A stretch of 64,000 bases of DNA from Mycolicibacterium vinylchloridicum (GTDB lineage: Bacteria > Actinomycetota > Actinomycetes > Mycobacteriales > Mycobacteriaceae). Positions 54,056 through 62,447 of this stretch are shown here, one piece after another. The stretch spans positions 186,001 through 250,000 of the forward strand of contig NZ_JACBJQ010000004.1 in assembly GCF_013404075.1 (NCBI RefSeq), in the 5' to 3' direction. Below the pieces are notes generated by a model that saw nothing but the letters and a program-made list of their open reading frames with translations, was not told the origin of the DNA and made no database searches. Every line of letters begins with the position of its first letter. The stretch's first letter is position 1. A program made the translations under genes and the position numbers.

Positions 54056-54328
54056 ATGACCAGATTCCTCATCGAACGGGAGATCCCCGGCGCGAGTGAG
54101 TTGACCGAACAGCAGCTTGCCGAGATCTCGTGCAAGTCCAACGCCACCGTCGCATCGCTGGGCGTTCCCTACCGGTGGATCACCAGTTACGTTGCGGGAG
54201 ACAAGGTCTACTGCATTCATGAGGCCGAGGACGAGGAGACGATCCGGGAACATGCCAGGCGGGGCGGGTTTCCTGCCGATGTCGTGTCCGTGGTCGCCGC
54301 CGAGTTCGGCCCGCACACAGCACGGTGA
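54056..54328 (+). CDS. DUF4242 small protein (SCO4226-like nickel-binding fold)
   Basis: 90 residues. The start MTRFLIEREIPGASELTEQQL, the middle WITSYVAGDKVYCIHEAEDEE and the end EHARRGGFPADVV are typical of DUF4242, a ferredoxin-like dimeric fold; one Streptomyces member binds nickel. No enzymatic activity is established. A full AGGAGG ribosome site lies 8 nt before the ATG, unusual in this largely leaderless neighbourhood and suggestive of high expression. Divergent from the LAL regulator. Confidence 0.82.
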   Translation: MTRFLIEREIPGASELTEQQLAEISCKSNATVASLGVPYRWITSYVAGDKVYCIHEAEDEETIREHARRGGFPADVVSVVAAEFGPHTAR

Positions 54329-54387
54329 GGCCCGGCCGGCCGACCCGGCGCCAGATATCCCGCTGGCCTCCGGTTACGAAGGTCCGC

Positions 54388-54393
54388 TATGCT
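54388..54393 (+). promoter_or_regulatory. -10 box of the met operon promoter
   Basis: TATGCT, 7 nt before the first paired base of the SAM-IV riboswitch at 54401, so the transcript should begin at or just before the aptamer. Confidence 0.55.
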
Positions 54394-54400
54394 CTGACTC

Positions 54401-54519
54401 GGTCATGAGCGCCAGCATCAAGCCCCGGCTTGCTGGCCGGCAACCCTCCAACCGCGGTGGGGTGCTCCGGGTGAAGACCAGGTTGAGCAGTCGATAGCGG
54501 CTGCCGGCAAGCGCGGGTC
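54401..54519 (+). ncRNA. SAM-IV riboswitch (S-adenosylmethionine aptamer)
   Basis: The 119-nt segment starts with GGTCATGAGCGCCAGC and ends with GGCAAGCGCGGGTC. It is nearly the same as the mycobacterial SAM-IV aptamer I remember from structural work, including CAAGCCCCGGCTTGCTGGCC, the CGGCAACCCTCCAACCGCGG core and the pseudoknot end. P1 pairs GGTCAT with the ATGACC-equivalent GAAGACC downstream. It binds SAM and is expected to lower metY-metX expression when SAM is plentiful. The metY ATG is 43 nt downstream with a GGAGG ribosome site, so control may act on translation or termination. Confidence 0.92.
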
Positions 54520-54561
54520 CGTGCTGACGGGCCCCCAAAGACAGATGGAGGTTCGTTTCAC

Positions 54562-55914
54562 ATGAGCACGCAAGAAACCGAGGATCCGACCGCTAGCTGG
54601 TCTTTTGAGACCAAACAGATCCACGCCGGGCAGACCCCGGACGTCGCGACGCACGCCCGGGCGCTGCCGATCTATGCGACCACGTCGTACACCTTCGACA
54701 GCACCGATCATGCGGCTGCGCTGTTCGGGCTGGCCGAGCCGGGCAACATCTACACCCGGATCATGAATCCGACCCAGGACACCGTCGAGCAGCGGATCGC
54801 TGCCCTGGAAGGCGGGGTGGCCGCACTGTTCCTGGCCTCCGGGCAAGCCGCGGAGACCTTCGCGATCCTGAACATCGCCGAGGCCGGCGACCACATCGTG
54901 TCCAGTCCGCGGCTGTACGGCGGCACCTACAACCTGCTGCACTACACGCTGCCCAAGCTGGGCATCGAGACCACGTTCGTGACCGACCCCGACGACCCGG
55001 AGTCGTGGCAGGCCGCGGTGCGGCCCAACACCAAGGCGTTCTTCGCCGAGACGATCTCCAACCCACAGATCGATGTGCTGGACATCCCGGCGGTATCCAC
55101 GGTGGCCCACGACAACGGGGTGCCGCTGATCGTCGACAACACCATCGCGACGCCCTACCTGATCCAGCCGATCGCCCATGGCGCCGACATCGTCGTGCAC
55201 TCGGCGACCAAGTACCTCGGCGGCCACGGCTCGGCCATCGCGGGCGTGATCGTCGACAGCGGCAAGTTCGACTGGACAAGCGGCAGGTTCCCCGGCTTCA
55301 CCACCCCGGACCCGAGCTACCACGGCGTGGTCTTCGCCGAACTCGGTCCGCCCGCCTATGCGCTCAAGGCCCGCGTTCAGCTGCTGCGTGACCTGGGCTC
55401 GGCGGCGTCGCCGTTCAACGCCTTCCTGATCGCCCAGGGGCTGGAGACGCTGAGCCTGCGGATCGAGCGCCACGTATCGAACGCGCTGAAGGTGGCCGAG
55501 TTCCTGGCCGGTCACGAGGACGTGGTGTCGGTGAACTACGCCGGGCTGCCCACCTCGCCGTGGTACGAGCGGGGAAAGAAGTTGGCGCCCAAGGGAACCG
55601 GTGCGGTACTGGCGTTCGAGCTGGCCGGCGGTGTCGCGGCGGGCAAGGCGTTCGTCGACGCGCTGACGTTGCACAGCCACGTCGCCAACATCGGCGACGT
55701 GCGATCCCTGGTGATCCACCCGGCGTCGACCACACACCAGCAGCTGTCCGCCGAGGAGCAACTGGCCACCGGCGTCACGCCCGGCCTGGTGCGGCTGGCC
55801 GTCGGCCTCGAGGGCATCGACGACATCCTGGCCGACCTGGAACGCGGCTTCGCCGCCGCCAAGTCCGTGTCGGATGGGCAGGCCTCGGACCCGCGGGCCG
55901 TGGCAGCCTTTTGA
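54562..55914 (+). CDS. metY: O-acetylhomoserine sulfhydrylase
   Basis: 450 residues, Cys/Met-metabolism PLP enzyme. Start [16 protein letters not shown], then [47 protein letters not shown] and the PLP lysine in [17 protein letters not shown]. It makes homocysteine from O-acetylhomoserine and sulfide. It corresponds to Rv3340 (named metC in M. tuberculosis). The ATG has GGAGG 10 nt upstream, and the leader carries the SAM-IV riboswitch. metX follows 11 nt after the stop. Confidence 0.93.
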   Translation: MSTQETEDPTASWSFETKQIHAGQTPDVATHARALPIYATTSYTFDSTDHAAALFGLAEPGNIYTRIMNPTQDTVEQRIAALEGGVAALFLASGQAAETFAILNIAEAGDHIVSSPRLYGGTYNLLHYTLPKLGIETTFVTDPDDPESWQAAVRPNTKAFFAETISNPQIDVLDIPAVSTVAHDNGVPLIVDNTIATPYLIQPIAHGADIVVHSATKYLGGHGSAIAGVIVDSGKFDWTSGRFPGFTTPDPSYHGVVFAELGPPAYALKARVQLLRDLGSAASPFNAFLIAQGLETLSLRIERHVSNALKVAEFLAGHEDVVSVNYAGLPTSPWYERGKKLAPKGTGAVLAFELAGGVAAGKAFVDALTLHSHVANIGDVRSLVIHPASTTHQQLSAEEQLATGVTPGLVRLAVGLEGIDDILADLERGFAAAKSVSDGQASDPRAVAAF

Positions 55915-55925
55915 GTGAGCCTGAC

Positions 55926-57065
55926 ATGACCATCAGCGATGAGCGCACAGTGACCCTGCCCGCCGAGGGTGAGATCGGCATCGTCGACATCGGCGCGCTG
56001 AGGTTGGAAAGCGGTGAAGTGATCGAGAACGTCTCGATCGCCATACAACGCTGGGGCGAGCTCTCCCCCAACCGGGACAACGTCGTGGTGGCGCTGCACG
56101 CCCTGACCGGCGACTCGCATCTGACCGGGCCCGCCGGTCCCGGCCACCCGACCCCGGGCTGGTGGGACGGCGTCGCCGGACCGGGCGCACCGATCGACAC
56201 CGACCGCTGGTGCGCGGTGGCCACCAACGTGCTCGGCGGTTGCCGCGGCTCGACCGGACCCAGCTCGCTGGCCCGCGACGGCAAGCCGTGGGGTTCGCGG
56301 TTCCCCATCATCACGGTGCGCGACCAGGTGAACGCCGACGTGGCCGCGCTGGCCGCGCTCGGCATCACCGACGTCGCCGCATTGGTCGGCGGTTCGATGG
56401 GCGGCGCGCGGGCCCTGGAGTGGATGGTCGGTTACCCCGAGCGGGTGCGGGCCGCGCTGGTCCTGGCCGTCGGCGGTCGCGCGACCGCCGACCAGATCGG
56501 AACACAGAGCACCCAGATCGCGGCGATCAAGGCCGACCCGAATTGGCAGGACGGCGACTATCACGGCACCGGCCGCAATCCCGACGTCGGGCTGCAGCTG
56601 GCCCGCCGGTTCGCCCACCTGACCTATCGCGGTGAGGCCGAACTGGACGACCGGTTCGGCAACGACGCCCAGGACGGCGAGAACACGCTGGCCGGCGGTC
56701 GCTACGCGGTACAGAGCTATCTGGAGTACCAGGGCGCCAAGCTGGTCGAAAGGTTCGACGCGGGCAGCTATGTGACGCTGACCGAGACGCTGTCCAACCA
56801 CGACGTCGGCCGCGGGCGCGGCGGTGTGGCCGCGGCCCTGTCGTCCTGCCCGGTGCCGACGGTGATCGGCGGGATCACCTCGGATCGGCTCTATCCGCTG
56901 CGCCTGCAGGAGGAGTTGGCGGCCCTGCTGCCGAACTGCTCGGGGCTCAACGTGGTCGAGTCGATCTACGGCCACGACGGGTTCCTGGTCGAGACCGAAG
57001 CCGTTGGCGAATTGATCCGCCGGACACTGGATTTGGCCGGCGGCGAAGGTTCCCGCACCCCGTGA
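55926..57065 (+). CDS. metX: Homoserine O-acetyltransferase
   Basis: 379 residues, alpha/beta-hydrolase fold acetyltransferase. It has [17 protein letters not shown] (oxyanion), [31 protein letters not shown], the nucleophile elbow [13 protein letters not shown], and the C-terminal GHDGFLVE with the catalytic histidine. It makes O-acetylhomoserine, the substrate of metY just upstream. A TTG or GTG a few codons upstream is possible, but the ATG at 55926 fits the family. The stop overlaps the methyltransferase start (GTGA). Confidence 0.93.
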   Translation: MTISDERTVTLPAEGEIGIVDIGALRLESGEVIENVSIAIQRWGELSPNRDNVVVALHALTGDSHLTGPAGPGHPTPGWWDGVAGPGAPIDTDRWCAVATNVLGGCRGSTGPSSLARDGKPWGSRFPIITVRDQVNADVAALAALGITDVAALVGGSMGGARALEWMVGYPERVRAALVLAVGGRATADQIGTQSTQIAAIKADPNWQDGDYHGTGRNPDVGLQLARRFAHLTYRGEAELDDRFGNDAQDGENTLAGGRYAVQSYLEYQGAKLVERFDAGSYVTLTETLSNHDVGRGRGGVAAALSSCPVPTVIGGITSDRLYPLRLQEELAALLPNCSGLNVVESIYGHDGFLVETEAVGELIRRTLDLAGGEGSRTP

Positions 57066-57796
57066 CCGAGGCGCGGCGGGAACGTTCACTGTCCTTCGGG
57101 TCCGAAGCCGCCGCCTACGAGCGCGGCCGCCCGTCGTATCCACCGGAGGCCATCGACTGGCTGCTGCCGCCCGGCGCGCGCGACGTTTTGGACCTGGGCG
57201 CCGGTACCGGCAAGCTGACCACCCGCCTGGTGGAGCGCGGACTGGATGTGGTGGCGGTCGACCCGCTGGCCGAGATGCTGGAGCTGCTCAGCACGGCGCT
57301 GCCCGACACCCCCGCACTGCTGGGTACCGCCGAGCAGATTCCGTTGCCCGACAACAGCGTCGATGCGGTTCTGGTGGCGCAGGCCTGGCACTGGTTCGAC
57401 CCTCAGCAGGCGGTCGCCGAGGTGGCTCGGGTGCTGCGGCCGGGCGGCCGGCTCGGGCTGGTGTGGAACACCCGGGACGAAAGGCTGGGCTGGGTCAAGG
57501 ATCTCGGGCGCATCATCGGCCACGAGGACGACCCGTTCAACAATTCGGTCACCTTGCCCGAACCGTTCACCGACCTGGCCCGCCACCACGTCGAGTGGAC
57601 GAGTTACCTGACACCGCAGGCGCTGATCGATCTGGTGGCCTCCCGCAGCTACTGCATCACTCAGCCGGCAGCGGTGCGCACGCAGACGCTGGCCGAGGTT
57701 CGCGAGCTGCTCAACTCCCATCCGGCGCTGGCCAACTCGACGGGCTTGGCACTGCCCTACATCACGGTGGGGATCCGGGCGACGCTCGGCGGTTAG
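57062..57796 (+). CDS. SAM-dependent methyltransferase (Rv3342-like)
   Basis: 244 residues. A conserved start [20 protein letters not shown] leads to motif [16 protein letters not shown], motif [14 protein letters not shown] and the motif IV region [16 protein letters not shown]. It matches the UbiE/BioC-like methyltransferase that follows metA in M. tuberculosis. The coupled start places it under the SAM-IV riboswitch, so it may be a SAM consumer regulated together with methionine synthesis. Its stop overlaps the convergent monooxygenase stop by 4 bp. Substrate unknown. Confidence 0.87.
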   Translation: MTEARRERSLSFGSEAAAYERGRPSYPPEAIDWLLPPGARDVLDLGAGTGKLTTRLVERGLDVVAVDPLAEMLELLSTALPDTPALLGTAEQIPLPDNSVDAVLVAQAWHWFDPQQAVAEVARVLRPGGRLGLVWNTRDERLGWVKDLGRIIGHEDDPFNNSVTLPEPFTDLARHHVEWTSYLTPQALIDLVASRSYCITQPAAVRTQTLAEVRELLNSHPALANSTGLALPYITVGIRATLGG

Positions 57797-59301
57797 GGTC
57801 CGACCCAGCGCGCGAGTGCCGTGTGCAGAGTGCGCGCCTCGGCAGGTCCGAAATCGTCTGCGGCCCAGGCGACATAGCCGTCGGGCCGGATGAGCAGCGC
57901 CGCCGGCCCGCCTTCGAGGTGCTCCTCGACGATGTCGACACGATCGGCCCAGTGTTTCGCCCCGGCCGCGGCCGCACCGCCGCCCAGGTCGAGCAGGACC
58001 GGCCTCGCGTTGTGCAGCAGGCCGGCCACCCGGCTGCCGTCGTCGAGCGTCAGGTCGGGCACCAGATAGCCGGAGAGCGGATGGTCGTCACCGACGTCGT
58101 AGCGGACATCGGAGCCGGCGAGTAGTCGCGCCATATGGCGGGTGACCTGTTGGATGTCGAGGAGCTCGGTGAAAAGCATTCTGAGTTGGGCAATTTCGGG
58201 CCCGGGAGCCATCAGCGCGATCTGCGACATCGAATGCATCATCACCCGCTCCCCCACCGGATAGCGCTCGGCCTGATACGTGTCGAGCAGAGTATCGGGT
58301 GCGGTTCCGTTGATGACGGCGGCAAGCTTCCAGCCGACATTGAAGACGTCCTGCATACCCAGGTTCAACCCGGGGCCGCCCATCGCGCTGTGCACGTGAG
58401 CGGCGTCCCCGACCAGGAGCACCCGGCCATCCCGATAGCGTTCGGCCTGCCGGGTGTTCTGTCCGTTGATGCGCCGCAGCGCGTGCGGACCCGGCCCGTG
58501 CGGCTCGGCCACCGGCAGTTCAGTACCGAGCACGCGGGTCAGGCTATCCCGTAGCTCATCGAGCGACATGGGTTCCTCGACATCAGTCGACGTGCCATAT
58601 TCCATGGTGCCCAAGAGGGAGCGGTCCGCCTCGAACGGTGCGTAGATCACCATGCCGCGATCGAACCTGTTGTGGCCAAACGCCACTCGGCCAAAGCCCG
58701 GCACGTCCAGACCACCGTCGGCGCGCCGGTATTCGTCGGGCACCACCACGTGGGCCAGCCGGGCGACCGTCGGCGACGTCGCGCCGGGAAAATCGATGCC
58801 CACACTCTTGCGGACGAAGCTGCGACCGCCGTCGGCGCCCACCAGATACGACGCCGTCTCGGTGTAGACACCGGATTCCGTGGCGATCGTCAGCCGGACA
58901 CCGTCGTCGGATGCGTCCAGTCCGGTGAGTTCGTGACCCCAGCGGACCTCGATGCCGAGCTCTCGCACACGTTCGTCGAGCAAGCGAACCAGCTTCGGCT
59001 GCGAGATCGCCATCGCATACATCGGATTGTCTTGCATGCCGGCAAAATCCAACGCCATGCCGGAGAAGATCCAGCCTGCCGCCGGCTGCGGCGGGTCGGC
59101 GAGCCCGGTGAATCGGCTATAGAGCCGGCGCATGTCGAGCAACCGAACCACTTGTCCGACAAGCCCGTTGGCCTTCGGCTCATCGCTGGGACCGGGCAGT
59201 GCGTCGAGCACGACCGGGGTGATGCCGGCCAGGGCCAGTTCGCAGGCCAGCATCAGGCCGTTGGGCCCGGCTCCGGAGATGACGATGTCGACGTCGTTCA
59301 T
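57793..59301 (-). CDS. FAD-dependent aromatic hydroxylase-like monooxygenase
   Basis: 502 residues, group A flavin monooxygenase. FAD motif VISGAGPNGLMLACELAL (8-25), the DG-motif in YLVGADGGRSFVRKSVG, the second FAD motif GRVLLVGDAAHVHSAMGGPGLN, and a C-terminal thioredoxin-like domain. The fold covers aromatic hydroxylases and antibiotic-inactivating enzymes such as rifampicin monooxygenase; the sequence does not let me choose. The ATG overlaps the TetR gene stop (ATGA), so it is repressed or induced with that regulator, fitting a xenobiotic response. Confidence 0.82.
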   Translation of the reverse strand: MNDVDIVISGAGPNGLMLACELALAGITPVVLDALPGPSDEPKANGLVGQVVRLLDMRRLYSRFTGLADPPQPAAGWIFSGMALDFAGMQDNPMYAMAISQPKLVRLLDERVRELGIEVRWGHELTGLDASDDGVRLTIATESGVYTETASYLVGADGGRSFVRKSVGIDFPGATSPTVARLAHVVVPDEYRRADGGLDVPGFGRVAFGHNRFDRGMVIYAPFEADRSLLGTMEYGTSTDVEEPMSLDELRDSLTRVLGTELPVAEPHGPGPHALRRINGQNTRQAERYRDGRVLLVGDAAHVHSAMGGPGLNLGMQDVFNVGWKLAAVINGTAPDTLLDTYQAERYPVGERVMMHSMSQIALMAPGPEIAQLRMLFTELLDIQQVTRHMARLLAGSDVRYDVGDDHPLSGYLVPDLTLDDGSRVAGLLHNARPVLLDLGGGAAAAGAKHWADRVDIVEEHLEGGPAALLIRPDGYVAWAADDFGPAEARTLHTALARWVGP

Positions 59302-59918
59302 GACGACTTCCTTTTCGGTTCGGGTAGTCCGGCGACGACGTCGGCGAAGCCTCGGCGCATCAGGCCGACGATCGGAACGGGCGGGTCAGAGGCGATGTAG
59401 GTGTCCATGGCGGCTTCGGCGACAGCGCGGATGCTCGCGGCCACCAGGCGCGGATACATATCGCGGGCCGGATCGGTACCGGTGCGTTCGGCGATCGCGT
59501 CGATCCATTCGGCCATCAGGTCTTTGGCCAGAGCGTTGCGCACTTCGATGGCCATGCTCAGCTCGACGAGCTGGTCGAGCTGTTTGCGTGTCGGTGCATA
59601 GTCTTCGCCCATCTCGGCAAGCAGAGGGGCGAGCACCGATTCGGTGATGGCCGTCCACAACGGCTCACGCGCGGGCCGTCCCCGAAATGCCGCGAGGCTG
59701 CGCCGCATTCGTTCGAGCTGGCGGTAGGCGATGGCTTCGTACTTGCCGGCGAAGTAGTTGTTGAAGGTGCGCAGCGAGACCCCGGCGCGCTCGGCGATCG
59801 CTTCCCGGGTGACGTTCTCCAGACCCCGTTCGAAGGTCAGGTGCAGCGCGGCATCGCTGAGCGCTCTTCGGGTGTCGGCCTTCTTGCGCTCGCGCAGCCC
59901 CTGGCTCATGCCGGCCAC
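59298..59918 (-). CDS. TetR-family transcriptional repressor
   Basis: 206 residues. HTH region DTRRALSDAALHLTFERG..VTREAIAERAGVSLRTFNNYFAGKYE at about 15-62, followed by a helical ligand domain. The GTG at 59916-59918 or the ATG at 59907-59909 (SQGLRERKKADTRR) may start it. First gene of the tetR-monooxygenase operon. Two repeated 15-bp semi-palindromic sites lie just upstream and are the likely autoregulatory operators. Confidence 0.87.
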   Translation of the reverse strand: MAGMSQGLRERKKADTRRALSDAALHLTFERGLENVTREAIAERAGVSLRTFNNYFAGKYEAIAYRQLERMRRSLAAFRGRPAREPLWTAITESVLAPLLAEMGEDYAPTRKQLDQLVELSMAIEVRNALAKDLMAEWIDAIAERTGTDPARDMYPRLVAASIRAVAEAAMDTYIASDPPVPIVGLMRRGFADVVAGLPEPKRKSS

Positions 59919-59931
59919 CGTACGCCTAAAG

Positions 59932-59963
59932 TTGCCTACCGTGCAAGATTGCCTGCCGGGCAG
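59932..59963. promoter_or_regulatory. Tandem operator-like repeats for the TetR regulator
   Basis: TTGCCTACCGTGCAA (59932-59946) and TTGCCTGCCGGGCAG (59949-59963) differ at only four positions, start 17 bp apart, and each is an inverted repeat (TTGC/GCAA type). They lie 14 nt upstream of the tetR start. Confidence 0.6.
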
Positions 59964-59966
59964 AAA

Positions 59967-60296
59967 TTATGACGTGCCCAGCGGATCGATCGTCGACGCG
60001 ATGTAGACCATCGCCACACACACCGTGGTCATCGTCGCGAAGTCGACGCCGCGGGAGCGTACGACCAGCAGACCGGCACGCTCCTCGGACAGCACCAGGC
60101 GCAGCACCGCGGCCACGCCGACCGCGATGCCGATCAGCAGGGAGCCGCGGCGCCAGAACTCCGCCGCCACCAGAACGAAGGCGACCACGAAGATCACCCC
60201 GACGCTCAGGATCGGCCACTGCGAACGCACCACACGCGCGGTGAAGGCCGCCGCCTCCGCACGGGTCGGCAGTCGGCGCTTCGCACGAGCGGTCAC
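59967..60296 (-). CDS. DUF3017 small membrane protein
   Basis: 109 residues with a charged N-terminus ([16 protein letters not shown]) and three predicted helices: [40 protein letters not shown] and [19 protein letters not shown]3017 proteins sit beside folD in actinobacteria (Rv3355c position) and have no known function. The ATG overlaps the folD stop (ATGA), so the pair is coupled. Confidence 0.85.
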   Translation of the reverse strand: MTARAKRRLPTRAEAAAFTARVVRSQWPILSVGVIFVVAFVLVAAEFWRRGSLLIGIAVGVAAVLRLVLSEERAGLLVVRSRGVDFATMTTVCVAMVYIASTIDPLGTS

Positions 60297-61141
60297 CGGG
60301 CCGCTTCGGCCAGTTCGACGACGTTGGTGAGCAGGAAGGCCCGGGTCAGCGGACCCACCCCGCCGGGGTTCGGCGACACCTGCCCGGCGACCTCCCAGAC
60401 ATCGGGATGCACGTCGCCGGTGAGCTTTCCGTCGACCCGGCTCACCCCGACGTCGACGACGGCCGCACCGGGCCGCACCATCTCGGCGGTCAGCATGTGC
60501 GGCACGCCGACGGCGGCCACGATGATGTCGGCCTGCTTGGTGAGCGCGGGAAGGTCACGAGTTCCGGTGTGGCACAACGTCACCGTCGCGTTCTCGCTGC
60601 GCCGGGTCAGCAGCAGACCCAGCGGACGGCCGACGGTCACCCCGCGGCCGATGACCACCACGTGCGCGCCTGCGATCGGAACGTCGAAGCGACGCAACAG
60701 ATGCACGATGCCACGCGGGGTGCACGGCAGCGGCGCTTCTTTGCCGAGAACCAGCCGGCCCAGGTTGGTCGGGTGCAACCCGTCGGCGTCCTTGTTCGGG
60801 TCGACCCGTTCCAGCGCGGCGTTCTCGTCGAGGTGGCGCGGCAACGGCAGCTGCACGATGTAGCCGGTGCACTCGGGGTTGGCGTTGAGCTCGTCGAGGG
60901 TGTCGTCGAGCTGCGCCTGACTCACGTCGGCGGGCAGATCGCGGCGGATCGAGGTGATCCCGACCTTGGCGCAGTCGGAGTGCTTGCCCTTCACATAGGC
61001 GTGCGAACCGGGGTCGTCACCGACGAGCACCGTGCCCAGTCCCGGGGTGCGTCCGGCGGCGGTCAGCGCCGCCACACGGTCGGTGAGATCGACGAAAATC
61101 TCGTCACGGGTGAGCTTGCCGTCCAGGGTGATAGCGACCAC
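60293..61141 (-). CDS. folD: Methylenetetrahydrofolate dehydrogenase / cyclohydrolase
   Basis: 282 residues. It has [28 protein letters not shown] with the catalytic lysine, the [14 protein letters not shown] folate-binding loop, the NADP site [17 protein letters not shown], and the C-terminal [14 protein letters not shown]. It interconverts methylene-, methenyl- and formyl-tetrahydrofolate. GTG start at 61139-61141. Followed by the coupled DUF3017 gene; divergent from the OYE-family gene. Confidence 0.95.
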   Translation of the reverse strand: MVAITLDGKLTRDEIFVDLTDRVAALTAAGRTPGLGTVLVGDDPGSHAYVKGKHSDCAKVGITSIRRDLPADVSQAQLDDTLDELNANPECTGYIVQLPLPRHLDENAALERVDPNKDADGLHPTNLGRLVLGKEAPLPCTPRGIVHLLRRFDVPIAGAHVVVIGRGVTVGRPLGLLLTRRSENATVTLCHTGTRDLPALTKQADIIVAAVGVPHMLTAEMVRPGAAVVDVGVSRVDGKLTGDVHPDVWEVAGQVSPNPGGVGPLTRAFLLTNVVELAEAAR

Positions 61142-61181
61142 GAACCGTATTGTTCCATTGACCGAACGCCGCCGTTGACAG

Positions 61182-61220
61182 CACTGTTCACAGCGTGGTC
61201 AGCTGCGGTCATGAACAGTG
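61182..61220. promoter_or_regulatory. Perfect 9-bp inverted repeat spanning the start of the 61211 gene
   Basis: CACTGTTCA (61182-61190) and TGAACAGTG (61212-61220) are exact inverted copies with 21 bp between. The right arm includes the TG of the start codon, so it may be an operator pair spaced three helix turns apart or an mRNA hairpin hiding the start. A TTGACA (61175-61180) lies just before the left arm. Confidence 0.5.
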
Positions 61221-62410
61221 CGCCAGATGTGTTCAGCCCGGCCCAACTCGGACCCATCACCCTGCGCAACCGCACGATCAAGTCGGCCACCTTCGAAGCC
61301 CGCACCCCCGACGACGTCGTCTCCGATGACCTGATCGCCTTCCACCGCGCCGTCGCCGCCGGCGGCATCGGCATGACGACCGTCGCCTACACCGCGGTCA
61401 GCCAGGGCGGCCGCACCAACGGCGGGCAGATCTGGATGCGCCCGGAAGCCGTACCCGGCCTGCAGCGACTCGCCGACGCGATCCACGCCGAGGGCGCGAA
61501 GATCAGCGCGCAGATCGGCCATGCCGGCCCGGTCGCCAATGCCCGCTCGAACAAGGCCACCGCGCTGGCCCCGGTCCGGTTCTTCAACCCGCTGTCGATG
61601 AAGTTCGCCAAGCACGCGACCAAAGACGACATCAACGACGTCATCGCCGCCCACGCTGCGGCGGCGCGGTTCGCCATCGACTCCGGATTCGACGCCGTCG
61701 AAATCCACCTGGGCCACAACTATCTGGCGAGCTCCTTCCTGTCGCCGATGATCAACCGGCGCACCGACGAGTTCGGCGGGTCGCTGGAGAACCGGGCCAA
61801 GGTGGCCCGCGGCATCGTGATGGCCGTGCGCCGCGAGGTGGAACGCCTCGGCCCGGCCCCGATCGCGGTGACCGCCAAACTGAACATGGCCGACGGGGTG
61901 CGCGGCTCCATCCAGATCGAGGAAGCGCTGCAGACCGCCAAGTGGCTGGAGGAGGACGGCGGCCTGGACGCCATCGAACTCACCGCGGGCAGCTCGCTGC
62001 TCAACCCGATGTACCTGTTCCGCGGCGACGCCCCGGTGAAGGAATTCGCTGGCGCCCAGAAGTGGCCGCTGAACTGGGGCATGCGCATGACCGGCAAGAA
62101 ATTCATGCGCGAGTACCCCTACCGGGACACCTATCTGCTGCGTGACGCCGCGCAGTTCCGCAAGGAGCTGACGATGCCGCTGATCCTGCTCGGAGGTATC
62201 ACCAACCGCGAATCCATGGACCGCGCGATGGCCGAGGGCTTCGAATTCGTGGCGATGGGCCGAGCCCTGCTGGCCGAGCCGGACCTGCTCAACCGCATCC
62301 AGGCCGACGGCGAAGCGCATTCTGTGCAGTCGCTGTGTACGCACTGCAACAAATGCATGCCGACCATCTACTCGCGGACTCTTTGTGTGGTGACCGGCGG
62401 TCCAGCCTGA
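61211..62410 (+). CDS. Old-yellow-enzyme family FMN oxidoreductase with a C-terminal cysteine cluster (Rv3359-like)
   Basis: 399 residues, TIM-barrel OYE fold. It has VFSPAQLGPITLRNRTIKSAT, AQIGHAGPVAN, the substrate-anion motif VEIHLGHNYLASSFLSP, RRTDEFGGSLENRAKVARGIV and the FMN phosphate region LLGGITNRESMDRAM..GFEFVAMGRALL. The last residues carry CTHCNKC plus a further Cys ten residues on (C-x2-C-x2-C-x9-C), like the iron-sulfur site of 2,4-dienoyl-CoA reductases but without their FAD/NADPH domain. ATG at 61211; the open frame upstream is antisense to folD. Probable reduction of an enone or enoyl-CoA. Confidence 0.83.
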   Translation: MNSAPDVFSPAQLGPITLRNRTIKSATFEARTPDDVVSDDLIAFHRAVAAGGIGMTTVAYTAVSQGGRTNGGQIWMRPEAVPGLQRLADAIHAEGAKISAQIGHAGPVANARSNKATALAPVRFFNPLSMKFAKHATKDDINDVIAAHAAAARFAIDSGFDAVEIHLGHNYLASSFLSPMINRRTDEFGGSLENRAKVARGIVMAVRREVERLGPAPIAVTAKLNMADGVRGSIQIEEALQTAKWLEEDGGLDAIELTAGSSLLNPMYLFRGDAPVKEFAGAQKWPLNWGMRMTGKKFMREYPYRDTYLLRDAAQFRKELTMPLILLGGITNRESMDRAMAEGFEFVAMGRALLAEPDLLNRIQADGEAHSVQSLCTHCNKCMPTIYSRTLCVVTGGPA

Positions 62411-62433
62411 CGGGCCGTCGGCGTCGTTACCGA

Positions 62434-62439
62434 TAGAGT
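62434..62439 (+). promoter_or_regulatory. -10 box of a probable leaderless promoter for the FHA-ABC gene
   Basis: TAGAGT, then 8 nt to the ATG at 62448. Confidence 0.4.
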
Positions 62440-62447
62440 TGGTGGCG

